A stretch of 64,000 nt of DNA from UBA2100 sp964399345 (GCA_964399345.1 CAYNQE010000002.1:30893-94892); one strand, 5' to 3'. Positions 39,908 through 48,701 are shown, counted from the first letter of the stretch. Notes: a model not told the origin generated them from the sequence alone. Translations and numbers: made by a program.

Positions 39908-41653
39908 TTATTCACTTACAACACGAAGAACTTCTTCAAGACTTGTAACTCCTGTAGCGCTTTTGTAAATACCGTCCTCAAGCATTGTTAGCATCCCCTC
40001 CTTTCTTGCTTGTTCTTGAATATCATCGTCGGATGCTCCTGAGAGGATAAGTTTTCGTATTGGTTCAGACACTGACATTACTTCTTGTATTCCCTTTCTT
40101 CCCTTGTACCCTGTTTCGCATTCTTTTGTAGGCTTTGCCTTAGCAAACGGAACACTCTTTAGTGTCGATTTTCCTGAAACTATCTTTTCCTCTTTTAAAG
40201 TACTCAAAACCATTCCCAGGTCAGCTTGTTTTTCTAATCCATTTTTTTCGTCTGATGTAAGTTTATATTCTTCGTATCCACTACAAAGAGTTCTAACAAG
40301 ACGTTGCCCGACTACCACTTGTAGAGTGGATGCAAGAAGGAAAGGCTCAACTCCCATATCCATAAGTCTTGGAATTGCACCTGCGGCTGAGTTTGTGTGT
40401 AGGGTTGAAAGAACAAGGTGTCCGGTTAGGGCCGCGTTAATCGCTAACGCTGCCGTTTCTCTATCTCGAATTTCCCCAACCATAATGATGTCTGGGTCTT
40501 GTCGAACTAAACTACGAAGCCCTGTTGCAAAAGTAAATCCAATATCAGCCCTAACTTGCGTTTGATTAATTCGCTTCATTTGATATTCAATTGGATCTTC
40601 AACTGTTGAAATATTTACGTCCGGCGTGTTTAGAATATCTAGAATAGTGTAGAGAGTTGTAGACTTACCCGAACCTGTTGGTCCTGTAACTAAAATTAAG
40701 CCAGTCTTCTTCCTTGTAGCTGAGTGTGCAGCTTCCAATCCATCACCATGGAACCCAAGGGATTCTAATGTGAATCCGGAAACATCTTCTCGAAGAAGGC
40801 GCATAACAGTTTTTTCTCCATGATGAGTAGGTAGAACAGAGACACGAAACGATACCCGATCTCCATCTGTCTCCATTCTAAATCTTCCATCCTGTGGAAG
40901 TCTTTTTTCGTCTAATCTCAAGTCTGCAAGAACTTTAATTCTAGCTGTAATAGAGCCTGCTGTACTTTTTGGCAACGACATAGCATCGTGTAAAATTCCA
41001 TCTATACGGTATCGAACTAAAAGTGCGCCTTCCTGTGGCTCAATGTGTATATCAGATGCATTTTGAACAATGGCATGACGCAGAAGGGAATCCAGCACTC
41101 TTACTGCTGGCACCCCTTCAGCCCTTTTTCTTAAATCTTGTTCATTCTCTGGTTGCATCTTCCCAAACTTATCTAAAGTTTTGGATTCTCTTGCGATAAC
41201 ATCACCCAGTTCGTCTCGAAGAGACTTCTGGTACTGCCGAAGCATGTGTTTTATCGATTCCGTATCCGTTAGACGAGGTAAAATCTTTAATTGAGTTTTC
41301 TTTTTAACGAAGTCAATTGCCGCCAAGTCATCGGTATCTAGCATGGCAACCTCAAGATTCTTTCCTTCTTGTTTGAAGGAAACAATATTGTGTCTTCTTG
41401 CAATTGGCTCTGGAATTAAGGCAAGTGTATTTAAGTCTGGCTTTGTTCCTGAAAGATTTACAAAGGGAATACCTAAAACGTACGCGTGTGAACGCCGCAA
41501 GTCATCTTCTGAAATTTCTCCCTCGGAAACTAGGATTTCGCTAACCGTTACGTCCTTTTTATCAGCTTTCTTTGCTGAGGCGTCAAACTTTTTAGCAGAA
41601 ACCAACCCTGAATCGATTAAGAATTCCTTTAATTGTTCATTATTTATATACAT
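39908..41653 (-). CDS. pilB: Type IV pilus assembly ATPase PilB
   Basis: Hexameric ATPase powering pilus extension. The 581-residue protein has the N-terminal GspE domain, Walker A GPTGSGKST, Walker B region RQDPDIIMVGEIRDRETAAL and HLVLSTLHTN. The tetracysteine zinc motif expected after QRLVRTLC is reduced: only Cys in LCSGYEE and ECETGYKGRKG remain. It heads the pilB-pilC-pilV-pilW-pilX unit. An extended -10 TGCTATACT lies about 25 bp upstream of the start. Confidence 0.93.
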   Translation of the reverse strand: MYINNEQLKEFLIDSGLVSAKKFDASAKKADKKDVTVSEILVSEGEISEDDLRRSHAYVLGIPFVNLSGTKPDLNTLALIPEPIARRHNIVSFKQEGKNLEVAMLDTDDLAAIDFVKKKTQLKILPRLTDTESIKHMLRQYQKSLRDELGDVIARESKTLDKFGKMQPENEQDLRKRAEGVPAVRVLDSLLRHAIVQNASDIHIEPQEGALLVRYRIDGILHDAMSLPKSTAGSITARIKVLADLRLDEKRLPQDGRFRMETDGDRVSFRVSVLPTHHGEKTVMRLLREDVSGFTLESLGFHGDGLEAAHSATRKKTGLILVTGPTGSGKSTTLYTILDILNTPDVNISTVEDPIEYQMKRINQTQVRADIGFTFATGLRSLVRQDPDIIMVGEIRDRETAALAINAALTGHLVLSTLHTNSAAGAIPRLMDMGVEPFLLASTLQVVVGQRLVRTLCSGYEEYKLTSDEKNGLEKQADLGMVLSTLKEEKIVSGKSTLKSVPFAKAKPTKECETGYKGRKGIQEVMSVSEPIRKLILSGASDDDIQEQARKEGMLTMLEDGIYKSATGVTSLEEVLRVVSE

Positions 41654-41755
41654 CTATTATTGTAAGTATAGCAAGGTTGGGCTTTAAGATTATTTCTGGG
41701 TGTGTAAAAATATTGCGTTCAGAATCCTTTTGTATTACCTTTACCGCAGGAATAC

Positions 41756-41880
41756 TTCTTGCTGACCTCCCTGCCCTGCCAGGTTAGTGTTGTAGCGCTA
41801 GCGAGCCGCGGATCCCATAAGGAGCCAGCGGAAACCCGGGCGTGGAAATGAAAATCAGCTTTACCTGTAGGCTTGATTAA
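41756..41880 (+). ncRNA. GC-rich structured region upstream of nusA, unassigned
   Basis: The 339-bp gap between pilB and nusA holds about 100 bp much richer in G+C than its surroundings. GCTGA at 41761 can pair with TCAGC at 41855. Inside, CCGCGGATCC / GGAGCCAGCGG (with small bulges) forms a hairpin with a CATAA loop, and CGCTAGCG is self-complementary. No coding frame is convincing. It does not match the RNase P, SRP, tmRNA or 6S landmarks I know. Confidence 0.35.
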
Positions 41881-41896
41881 AATTCCGCGTTCGGGT

Positions 41897-41975
41897 TTGA
41901 CTTTACCTCTCTTTATATGTACACTCTCATTACAATGAGAAATTGATTAGTCCGGCTTTTGCCGGGATTTTTTAT
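41897..41975 (+). promoter_or_regulatory. nusA promoter and leader terminator
   Basis: TTGACT (41897-41902), 17 bp, TACACT (41920-41925); predicted start near 41932. About 20 nt later CCGGC/GCCGG with a TTTT loop (41952-41965) is followed by ATTTTTTATT, a complete intrinsic terminator 18-27 bp before the nusA start codon. This resembles an attenuator. Confidence 0.65.
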
Positions 41976-41992
41976 TAAATAATTAAAACATT

Positions 41993-43285
41993 ATGAGTCT
42001 ATTCGACCTAAAAGTACTTACTTCAGTTTTTGATGAACTAGAAGAAGAGCGCGGAATTCCACGAGAAAAAGTAATTACCGCAATTGAAATGGCACTAGCT
42101 GCCGCATACAAGAAAGAATACGGAAAGAAAGGACAAATCGTTCGTTCTGTTTTCAATATGGATATGGGAGATGTTGAATACAAGCAAATTAAGATTGTTG
42201 TAGACGATACTCTTGTTCGACAAGAAGATGATGAAGAAATCGAAGGAGATGAGCGGACTCGCTTCAATCCTGAGCACCACATGATGATTGAAGATGCTCG
42301 TCTAATTAAGAAGGATGTTGAAGTTGATGACGAAATGGACTTCCCACTTGAAGTTAAAGAAGATTTTGGAAGAATTGCAGCACAAACTGCAAAACAAGTT
42401 GTTATGCAAAAGATTCGTGAAGCTGAAAAAGTTTCCATCCTTGAAGAATTCGGGGAGCGTGAAGGAGATATTGTTTCAGGACACGTTCAGAGATTCGAGC
42501 GAGGAAACCTTTATGTTGATTTAGGTCGCGCAACCGGAATACTTCCATATGAAGAGCAAATTCCAGGTGAGCGTTACCGTCAAGGTGAGCGTATTCGAGC
42601 ACTACTATACAAAGTAGAGGAAAGTCCAAGAGGAACATTCCTTAAACTGTCTCGTTCAAACCCACAATTTCTTGTAAAGCTATTTGAAGTTGAATCACCG
42701 GAGTTGGCAAACAAGACTATTGAGATAAAAGAAGTGGCACGTGAGGCTGGTTCTCGATCAAAGCTTGCAGTAATTACTCACGACGATCATATCGATCCGG
42801 TTGGATCCCTTGTTGGACAACGTGGAGTTCGAGTTTCAACTGTAACTAGTGAATTGGGTGGAGAAAAAATCGATATTATAGAACACTCAGAAGATACAAA
42901 AGAATTTATCGAAAGAGCACTATCTCCTGCTGAAATCTTAGAGGTTAAAATTGTTGAAGGAGAAGATGATGATGAAAAACGAGCAAATGTTGAAGTTACT
43001 GAAGACCAACAGTCTCTAGCAATCGGCCGAGGAGGACAAAACGTTCGTCTTGCTGCAAAACTAACTGGTTGGGGTATTGATATAACGTCCGCCGAGGCCG
43101 AGGCAAACGCAAAAGCTAAAGCAGAAGCCGAAGAAAGCGACGACCCAGTGGAAGAAGTAGATGAACAAGTTGAAGAAGCAGCTGAAGTTGCTGAGGAAGT
43201 ATCCGAAGAAACTACTGAAGAGGAGATTTCTGAAGAAAAAGAAGCAGCACCGGAGGAGGAAGAAGAGGAAAAGAAAGAAGAATAA
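41993..43285 (+). CDS. nusA: Transcription termination/antitermination factor NusA
   Basis: RNA polymerase-associated pausing and termination factor. The 430-residue protein has the N-terminal domain (ERGIPREKVITAIEMALAAA), S1 domain (REGDIVSGHVQRFERGNLYV), KH1 with REAGSRSKLAVI and DPVGSLVGQRGVRV, and KH2 with VTEDQQSLAIGRGGQNVRLA. The last 55 residues are Glu/Val-rich and acidic. rimP, which usually precedes nusA, is absent. A strong terminator follows. Confidence 0.95.
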   Translation: MSLFDLKVLTSVFDELEEERGIPREKVITAIEMALAAAYKKEYGKKGQIVRSVFNMDMGDVEYKQIKIVVDDTLVRQEDDEEIEGDERTRFNPEHHMMIEDARLIKKDVEVDDEMDFPLEVKEDFGRIAAQTAKQVVMQKIREAEKVSILEEFGEREGDIVSGHVQRFERGNLYVDLGRATGILPYEEQIPGERYRQGERIRALLYKVEESPRGTFLKLSRSNPQFLVKLFEVESPELANKTIEIKEVAREAGSRSKLAVITHDDHIDPVGSLVGQRGVRVSTVTSELGGEKIDIIEHSEDTKEFIERALSPAEILEVKIVEGEDDDEKRANVEVTEDQQSLAIGRGGQNVRLAAKLTGWGIDITSAEAEANAKAKAEAEESDDPVEEVDEQVEEAAEVAEEVSEETTEEEISEEKEAAPEEEEEEKKEE

Positions 43286-43287
43286 CA

Positions 43288-43321
43288 TTGAAAAACCACG
43301 GAAATGCCCGTGGTTTTTCAA
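43288..43321 (+). terminator. Terminator after nusA
   Basis: TTGAAAAACCACGG / CCGTGGTTTTTCAA, 14-bp perfect arms with a 6-nt loop, 3 bp after the nusA stop. Confidence 0.9.
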
Positions 43322-43345
43322 TGCAAGATACGGTACTATACCTCC

Positions 43346-44260
43346 ATGATTAAAGTTTTTGGACATCTATCACCTGACACAGACGCAACGTGCTCCGCTA
43401 TTATCTGGGCCTGGTATTTAAATGAACACACATCTAATGATGCAACTCCATATGTATTAGGTGAATTAAACACAGAAACTCGTTTTGTTTTAAACAAATG
43501 GGGTTTTGATACACCAGAACTTCTTGAAACACTAACTGAGGGTGAACAAGTTGTACTTGTAGACACAAATAATCCGCAAGAGCTTCCTGAAAATATTAAT
43601 GAGGCTGAAATTACCCAAATAATTGATCACCACAAACTTGTTGGCGGACTTTCAACAAATGCACCAGCTAACATTACGATTCGCCCGCTTGCGTGTACTG
43701 CAACTGTAATTTATGACCTAATCGGTGATGTGGAACTTCCAGAAAATATTGCTGGATTGATTATGTCTTGTATCCTATCCGACACTTTAGAGTTCCGCTC
43801 ACCTACGACCACTCCTCACGACAAAGATGTCGTTGAAAAATTAGCAGAGAAGCTAGGGGTTTCAATAAGCGATTATTCTGCTGAAATGTTTTCAGCAAAG
43901 TCGGACGTTTCTGATTTTACAGACGTCGGTTTAGTTCGTATGGATAGTAAGAAATATGATGTTGGAGGAAAAAACTTCCGAGTATCAGTACTGGAGACAA
44001 CTACGCCTTCTGCAATTCTTGAGAGAAAAGAAAAGCTAGTTGAAGCAATCTCTGAGATAATTTCTGAGGAACATGACACTGATGACGTATTACTATTTGT
44101 AATAGACATATTAAATGAAGAGGCAACCGCCCTTACTTACAACGATTTAACTAAAGAAGTTATAAGTTCATCATTTGGAGTATCAGTTGAAGGAGATACT
44201 GAGACTCTTCCGGGTATTGTTTCAAGAAAAAAGCAGATAATGCCTGTCCTAAAGCTTTAA
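43346..44260 (+). CDS. ppaC: Manganese-dependent inorganic pyrophosphatase
   Basis: Hydrolyses pyrophosphate (family II, DHH superfamily). The start MIKVFGHLSPDTDATCSAII yields 304 residues. Metal and substrate motifs: GHLSPDTDA, VVLVDTNNPQEL, IIDHHKLVGG, SDTLEFRSPTTTPHD and, at the C terminus, GIVSRKKQIMPVL (SRKKQ). The length and motif order match bacterial family II enzymes. Confidence 0.94.
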   Translation: MIKVFGHLSPDTDATCSAIIWAWYLNEHTSNDATPYVLGELNTETRFVLNKWGFDTPELLETLTEGEQVVLVDTNNPQELPENINEAEITQIIDHHKLVGGLSTNAPANITIRPLACTATVIYDLIGDVELPENIAGLIMSCILSDTLEFRSPTTTPHDKDVVEKLAEKLGVSISDYSAEMFSAKSDVSDFTDVGLVRMDSKKYDVGGKNFRVSVLETTTPSAILERKEKLVEAISEIISEEHDTDDVLLFVIDILNEEATALTYNDLTKEVISSSFGVSVEGDTETLPGIVSRKKQIMPVLKL

Positions 44261-44350
44261 GTAGCGTTACTCGCCTATAGTGGTATTATTTAGTAAGAAC
44301 ATGGCAACATGATTGCCTGTTTCTATACGTTACTAATTATTATTATCATT

Positions 44351-45307
44351 ATGAGAACAACATATAAACCAATTTTTCTTGTATCTATTCTTGTAGCCGC
44401 TGCCTTCCTGATAGGAACTCAAGTTGCAACAGCCCAAGAGCCTTTCGATGCAGACGCTGCTGGTAAGCCGCAGTTTTCATCTCTTAAAAACGACGGTCTT
44501 AGAGAGCGCCTGGAGCAAGCAAAGGAAACCAGGGATGAATTAAAGGAAGCCGCTGATCAAAGACGTGACGATTTTCGTGAAAATCGGGAAGGGTTCAAAG
44601 ACGCAGTAGAAATGAAGCGCCAAGAACTTAAAGACGCTGCTAATTCAGCGCGAGATACCTTTCGCACAGAAGGTAAAGATGAACGAGACGCAATGAAAGC
44701 AGAGTCTGACGCACATCGTGACGAAGTTAAAGCAGCACTGGATGCTGCGGGAACTCCAGAAGAGCGAAAAGCTATTCTCGAGGCTGCAAAAGCAGAACGA
44801 GACGCAATGCGAGAAGCTGCTCTTACAAAAAGAGAGGAATATCGAGGACGAGCCGAGGATCTTCGAGCAGACCTAAAGGAAAAACGAGGAGAGTTAAAGG
44901 CTGAAATAAAAACTGAAGTGGGAAATAGAATAAAAGCCCACTTAGAAGGTATCCTTGAACGAGTAGCAAGCGCTCTTGAGAACTTCACTGATATTCTAGG
45001 AAGAGTTTCCAACAAGCTTGCAGAACTCTCAGCAAATGGTGCAGATACAACAGCCGCACAATCAGCAGCAGACATCGCTGAAAGCGCAATTGGTTCGGCG
45101 TCTTCTGCCCTATCTGATGCTAGAGAGACATTTAATAGAGTGCTTGAATCCGACAACCCACGAGAGCACTTAGACGAACTAAAAACTGCAGTTAGAACAG
45201 CAACCGAGGCTGTAAAGGACGCCCACGGCGCACTTAAAGACGCAGTAAGAGCCTTAAAAGACATTAATCGCCCAGCTGATGACTCAGACGAATCTGACGA
45301 ATCCTAA
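44351..45307 (+). CDS. Secreted coiled-coil protein, unknown
   Basis: A 318-residue exported protein. The signal peptide MRTTYKPIFLVSILVAAAFL ends at about residue 29 (ATAQ). The mature part is almost entirely helical and charged, with heptad-like runs such as RERLEQAKETRDELKEAADQ, and ends in an Asp/Ser-rich tail (DDSDESDES). It could form a long surface or periplasm-like rod. It is followed 17 bp later by a small membrane protein on the same strand. Confidence 0.7.
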   Translation: MRTTYKPIFLVSILVAAAFLIGTQVATAQEPFDADAAGKPQFSSLKNDGLRERLEQAKETRDELKEAADQRRDDFRENREGFKDAVEMKRQELKDAANSARDTFRTEGKDERDAMKAESDAHRDEVKAALDAAGTPEERKAILEAAKAERDAMREAALTKREEYRGRAEDLRADLKEKRGELKAEIKTEVGNRIKAHLEGILERVASALENFTDILGRVSNKLAELSANGADTTAAQSAADIAESAIGSASSALSDARETFNRVLESDNPREHLDELKTAVRTATEAVKDAHGALKDAVRALKDINRPADDSDESDES

Positions 45308-45324
45308 AAATAAATAAGTAACGT

Positions 45325-45648
45325 ATGGAAAACCTAAACAACAAAGCAGCTCCGGAGATGCAAGAAACTATGCCCGAGGAAATTCCTCAAGAGATGGCAC
45401 CTAAATCAGGAGGAATGGGTCCACTAATTGGAGTAATTATAGTCGTTGTACTAATAGCCCTTGGAGGATTGTACTTCTGGGGAGGGCAACTAAATAAAGA
45501 AGAGGCTGTAGAGGAAGCACCTGCCGCTGGAATTACAGCACCAAGTGACGAGCCTGCCGCAATAGACAACTCACTAGATGCATTCGATACTGACGCATTT
45601 GAGAGTGATCTTGATGCTGATCTAGAGGCACTAGAGTTAGAATTCTAA
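45325..45648 (+). CDS. Small single-pass membrane protein, unknown
   Basis: A 107-residue protein with one transmembrane helix (GPLIGVIIVVVLIALGGLYF, about residues 31-50) between a Glu/Met-rich N terminus and an acidic Ala/Asp-rich C terminus. Such proteins often follow secreted repeat proteins in Patescibacteria. Probably cotranscribed with the coiled-coil gene; a terminator follows. Confidence 0.65.
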   Translation: MENLNNKAAPEMQETMPEEIPQEMAPKSGGMGPLIGVIIVVVLIALGGLYFWGGQLNKEEAVEEAPAAGITAPSDEPAAIDNSLDAFDTDAFESDLDADLEALELEF

Positions 45649-45670
45649 AGAATTCAGTTTTTGTAAAAAG

Positions 45671-45687
45671 CCCGCATTGTTTGCGGG
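45671..45687 (+). terminator. Terminator before tig
   Basis: CCCGCA / TGCGGG with a 5-nt loop, flanked by A5G and TTTTTT. It closes the coiled-coil/membrane-protein unit. Confidence 0.8.
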
Positions 45688-45716
45688 TTTTTTACTTTCC
45701 TGTTACACTCGCCACC

Positions 45717-46781
45717 ATGATATACACAGATGTAAAGACAAAAAAATTAGAGAACTCAGAATATGAAATTTCAGCCAGCATTCCTGCTGAGACAATAGAT
45801 TCATATAGGAGTAAGGCTATAAAAGAACTTGGTAAAAGTGTTGAAGTGCCTGGATTTCGCAAAGGTCACGTTCCTGAAGACATGCTTGTAGGACACATTG
45901 GCGAGAGCCGCATAATGGAACGAGCAGGAAACATGGCTCTAAGCGAGGTGTACCCTAAAATAGTAATTGAAGAGAAGATTGAAGCAATTGGTTCTCCACA
46001 GATTAAAATTACAAAACTTGCAGCTGGAAATGACATGGAGTTCACTGCAACAACTGCGATAATGCCAGAAATCAAACTAGCGGATTATAAAAGTATTGCT
46101 AAAAAAATCTTTTCTAAGGAAGAGACGTTCGAAGTTACAGATAAAGAGCTAGAAGAAACTCTAACGCACGTTAAAAAGCAGAAAGCTCAAGTTGAAAGTT
46201 ACGAAAAACAAAAAGCAGATGGAGTTGAGAAGCCTGAAATGAAAGATATGTCTGAGGAGACAGATTTACCTGAACTAACTGACGAGTTTGTTAAAACTCT
46301 TGGGGATTTTGAAAATGTTGAAGCATTTTCAGCAAAAATTCGTGAAAATATTCTTGAAGAGAAGAAGCTTCGTGGTATTGAAAAGAAAAGAGTAGAGACT
46401 GTTGAAAAAATTGTTACTGATTCTACGATTGAACTTCCCAACCTATTGGTGGAGCAGGAAACAAACCGTATTCAAGCCCAAATGGAAGCAGAGATTGCAC
46501 AAACCGGAACTCAAATTGAGGACTACCTTAAGAACGTTGGTAAAACAATTGAAGAGTTACGTGTTGACTGGAAGCCTGAAGCAGAAAAGAGAGCAAAGCT
46601 TCAACTAATACTTAATACCATCTCCAAGACAGAAGAAATTGAACCAACTGAAGAAGATGTTCAAAAAGAAGTTGACCATATTAAAGAGCACTACCCTACA
46701 GCTGACGTTGAGAATATAAGAATCTACGTTCAAACTACAAAGAGAAATGAGTTGGTGTTTAAATTCCTAGAAGAAGTTTAG
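45717..46781 (+). CDS. tig: Trigger factor, apparently lacking the PPIase domain
   Basis: Ribosome-bound chaperone. The start MIYTDVKTKKLENSEYEISA gives 354 residues compared with about 430 in E. coli. The ribosome-docking loop is VPGFRKGHVPEDML (canonical GFRxGKxP). After the link AIMPEIKLADY, the sequence passes to the C-terminal arms (LTDEFVKTLGDFENVEAFSA) with no stretch matching the FKBP-type PPIase. The PPIase-free form has been seen in other small-genome bacteria. Confidence 0.88.
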   Translation: MIYTDVKTKKLENSEYEISASIPAETIDSYRSKAIKELGKSVEVPGFRKGHVPEDMLVGHIGESRIMERAGNMALSEVYPKIVIEEKIEAIGSPQIKITKLAAGNDMEFTATTAIMPEIKLADYKSIAKKIFSKEETFEVTDKELEETLTHVKKQKAQVESYEKQKADGVEKPEMKDMSEETDLPELTDEFVKTLGDFENVEAFSAKIRENILEEKKLRGIEKKRVETVEKIVTDSTIELPNLLVEQETNRIQAQMEAEIAQTGTQIEDYLKNVGKTIEELRVDWKPEAEKRAKLQLILNTISKTEEIEPTEEDVQKEVDHIKEHYPTADVENIRIYVQTTKRNELVFKFLEEV

Positions 46782-46806
46782 TTCTCTTGAATAACAGAAC
46801 AAGAAA

Positions 46807-47079
46807 CTAAGTTAACTTCTTGTTTATAAACTTATGAAGTATAGAAGATATATAGGTCTGGTACGATAGTCCCTCTTCAAACGCCGCAGCTTTAAGGTTG
46901 AATAAGTCTCTCTCCGAAATACGCAGGTTCACCACTTTTCTCTTTGAATTTGTGTTTTTAGCTGCTTGCGACAGTAACTGTTTTAATTCTTTCTTTTTTG
47001 AAGCAGAATATGCTTTAACATCCCCCTTTTCTATAAGAGAATCTATTTCTTTTTCTTCATTGTCAAAAAATTTGTTCAT
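46807..47079 (-). CDS. CopG/BrnA-like antitoxin
   Basis: A 90-residue protein. The N-terminal part is charged and flexible (MNKFFDNEEKEIDSLIEKGD) and the C-terminal part, KVVNLRISERDLFNLKAAAF and EGLSYQTYISSILHKF, is a ribbon-helix-helix DNA-binding domain as in CopG/BrnA antitoxins. It follows the toxin gene by 6 bp on the same strand. The order is toxin first. Confidence 0.75.
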   Translation of the reverse strand: MNKFFDNEEKEIDSLIEKGDVKAYSASKKKELKQLLSQAAKNTNSKRKVVNLRISERDLFNLKAAAFEEGLSYQTYISSILHKFINKKLT

Positions 47080-47085
47080 ATTAAA

Positions 47086-47373
47086 TTAATTATATTGTAA
47101 ATATATTTTTGTATATTTTCTACTTGGGATTATTGTCTTAAAAAATATTCTTTTATCCTTTTCGGAAACAACAAAAGGCACTAAATAAATATACTCATTT
47201 ATACAAACTATAATTATAGATTGATGCCTGTACTGTTTGGATGGATGCGGGATGATATCTAAAATATTACCTTCTTGAATGAGCACTTCTACTTGTTCAA
47301 AAGATACATTACGAACTTCTTGAAGTTTTCTGTTTTTTTGGATATCCCATTCTATTATCCATTCATCAAACAT
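47086..47373 (-). CDS. BrnT-like toxin
   Basis: A 95-residue protein starting MFDEWIIEWDIQKNRKLQEV, with NVSFEQVEVLIQEGNILDII and RIFFKTIIPSRKYTKIYL. The pattern (W D.xKN.K....VSFEqve, ending in an x(I/T)xPSRKxT segment) fits small RelE-fold toxins that pair with ribbon-helix-helix antitoxins. Upstream lies TATACATTGTATA, possibly an operator. The exact family name is uncertain. Confidence 0.65.
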   Translation of the reverse strand: MFDEWIIEWDIQKNRKLQEVRNVSFEQVEVLIQEGNILDIIPHPSKQYRHQSIIIVCINEYIYLVPFVVSEKDKRIFFKTIIPSRKYTKIYLQYN

Positions 47374-47452
47374 ATATACATTGTATACTAGTCGAACGCA
47401 TTGTCAATTGCCCATATTTGAATCTCTACTTCTTCAATGGTATATTCTCTCT

Positions 47453-48037
47453 ATGACAAACGCACAATTAGTACCAATGGTGGTAGAAAAGGGTCAGTTC
47501 GGAGAACGAGCCTACGATATATACTCTCGCCTACTTAAAGATCGAATAATCTTCCTTACCGGACCAATTTATGATGAGTCGGCTAATATAATAATTGCAC
47601 AACTCTTGTTTCTTCAATCTGAAGATCCAAAAGCAGATATTTCTCTATACATTAACTCACCCGGAGGCTCAGTAACTGCCACTCTTGCAATGATTGATAC
47701 GATGAACCATATAAAACCAAATGTCTCTACTGTTTGCGTTGGAGTGGCAGCCTCGGGTGGTGCCTGGTTACTCTCATCAGGAGAAAAAGGGAAACGATTC
47801 GCACTCACCAACGCTGAGGTTATGATTCACCAACCACTAGGAGGTGCACAGGGTCAGGCGAGTGATATTGCAATCACTGCAGAGCATATTTTGAGATTAA
47901 AGAAAAATTTAATTGACCTTATGGCCAAAAATACTGGTCAAAAGAAAGAAAAAGTTGAAAATGATGTAGATCGTGACTACTTTATGAATGCAGAAGAGTC
48001 GAAGAAGTACGGAATTATAGATAAGGTGTTGAAATAA
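47453..48037 (+). CDS. clpP: ATP-dependent Clp protease proteolytic subunit
   Basis: Barrel-forming serine protease. The start MTNAQLVPMVVEKGQFGERA gives 194 residues. The triad is Ser in GVAASGGAWLLSSGEKGKR, His in MIHQPLGGAQGQASDI, and Asp in VDRDYFMNAEE. The usual AASMGA is AASGGA. SLYINSPGGSVTATLAMIDT matches the handle region. It is transcribed alone; neither clpX nor a second clpP is nearby. Confidence 0.94.
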   Translation: MTNAQLVPMVVEKGQFGERAYDIYSRLLKDRIIFLTGPIYDESANIIIAQLLFLQSEDPKADISLYINSPGGSVTATLAMIDTMNHIKPNVSTVCVGVAASGGAWLLSSGEKGKRFALTNAEVMIHQPLGGAQGQASDIAITAEHILRLKKNLIDLMAKNTGQKKEKVENDVDRDYFMNAEESKKYGIIDKVLK

Positions 48038-48123
48038 ACTACTCTACTAATTTTTCTACAAACTAATCATTATTTCTAATAGCGGAGCAATCTGTACTTC
48101 TCCTTTATTGCCTTTCTCTGAAA

Positions 48124-48465
48124 CTAACTTCCTTCAACTAGAAGTAAAAGTTTTTTTCTTACTTCTTGTAAGACAATGGGTGAGCGGCTAATAAGTTTAA
48201 TACTGCGTACGTTCCAATCAATTGAACGGACATGGTCAGACAATACAACTCCTTTCACTTTTTGCGCTGTTACACTAACTTCAAATGGATACCCTTTGGT
48301 TACTGACGTTATAGGGCATGCAAGCGCCAGATCGGTTTTGGCATTGTATGACTTAGAAGAAACTATCAACGCTGGTCTTTTTTTCGCCTGCTCTTTTCCT
48401 TTAATGGGACTAAAATCAAGCCATACTATATCACCTGCATCTGGAATATACTTACTACCTACCAT
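48124..48465 (-). CDS. mazF: MazF-family mRNA interferase
   Basis: A 113-residue endoribonuclease toxin: IPDAGDIVWLDFSPIKGKEQ, KKRPALIVSSKSYNAKTDLA and GVVLSDHVRSIDWNVRSIKL are the MazF landmarks. It overlaps the MazE-type gene by 7 bp, giving a canonical mazEF pair. Its activity and target site cannot be inferred here. Confidence 0.9.
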   Translation of the reverse strand: MVGSKYIPDAGDIVWLDFSPIKGKEQAKKRPALIVSSKSYNAKTDLALACPITSVTKGYPFEVSVTAQKVKGVVLSDHVRSIDWNVRSIKLISRSPIVLQEVRKKLLLLVEGS

Positions 48466-48701
48466 ATTTCCTTGCCTTGAGACTCATTCCATTGTGTTTC
48501 CGTGTGCAAATTTGTATCAGTAACGTTCGAAAGTAAGTCAGAAAGGCTTTCTGTGTCATTTGAAACAGTTCGTATAATAATATGTCCCTTATCCTCCGAC
48601 ACTGCAACTCTAGTACCTTCTGTTAACATACCTTTTTGTGCAACACTCTTTGGAATTCGCACACCCAGGCTATTGCCCCATTTTTGTATTACTGTCTTCA
48701 T
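48459..48701 (-). CDS. mazE: MazE-family antitoxin
   Basis: An 80-residue antitoxin. MKTVIQKWGNSLGVRIPKSV is the AbrB/MazE swapped-hairpin DNA-binding domain. The C-terminal half (TESLSDLLSNVTDTNLHTET) is the toxin-binding tail. A short inverted sequence containing TATACATTGTATA lies just upstream and may be its operator. Confidence 0.88.
   Translation of the reverse strand: MKTVIQKWGNSLGVRIPKSVAQKGMLTEGTRVAVSEDKGHIIIRTVSNDTESLSDLLSNVTDTNLHTETQWNESQGKEIW

Noticed and set aside
41761..41860. SRP 4.5S RNA or RNase P RNA upstream of nusA
   Set aside because: The SRP core GGAAGGAAGCA-type loop and the RNase P GAGGAAAGUC element are both missing.
42787..43299. Long minus-strand frames over the 3' end of nusA
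   Set aside because: They arise from the GAA/GAG-rich acidic tail of NusA read in reverse (Ser/Phe-rich); no ribosome site.
44557..45264. A 235-codon minus-strand frame opposite the coiled-coil gene
   Set aside because: Its Ser/Ala/Arg-rich sequence mirrors the repetitive helical gene on the other strand; the plus frame has a signal peptide and start.
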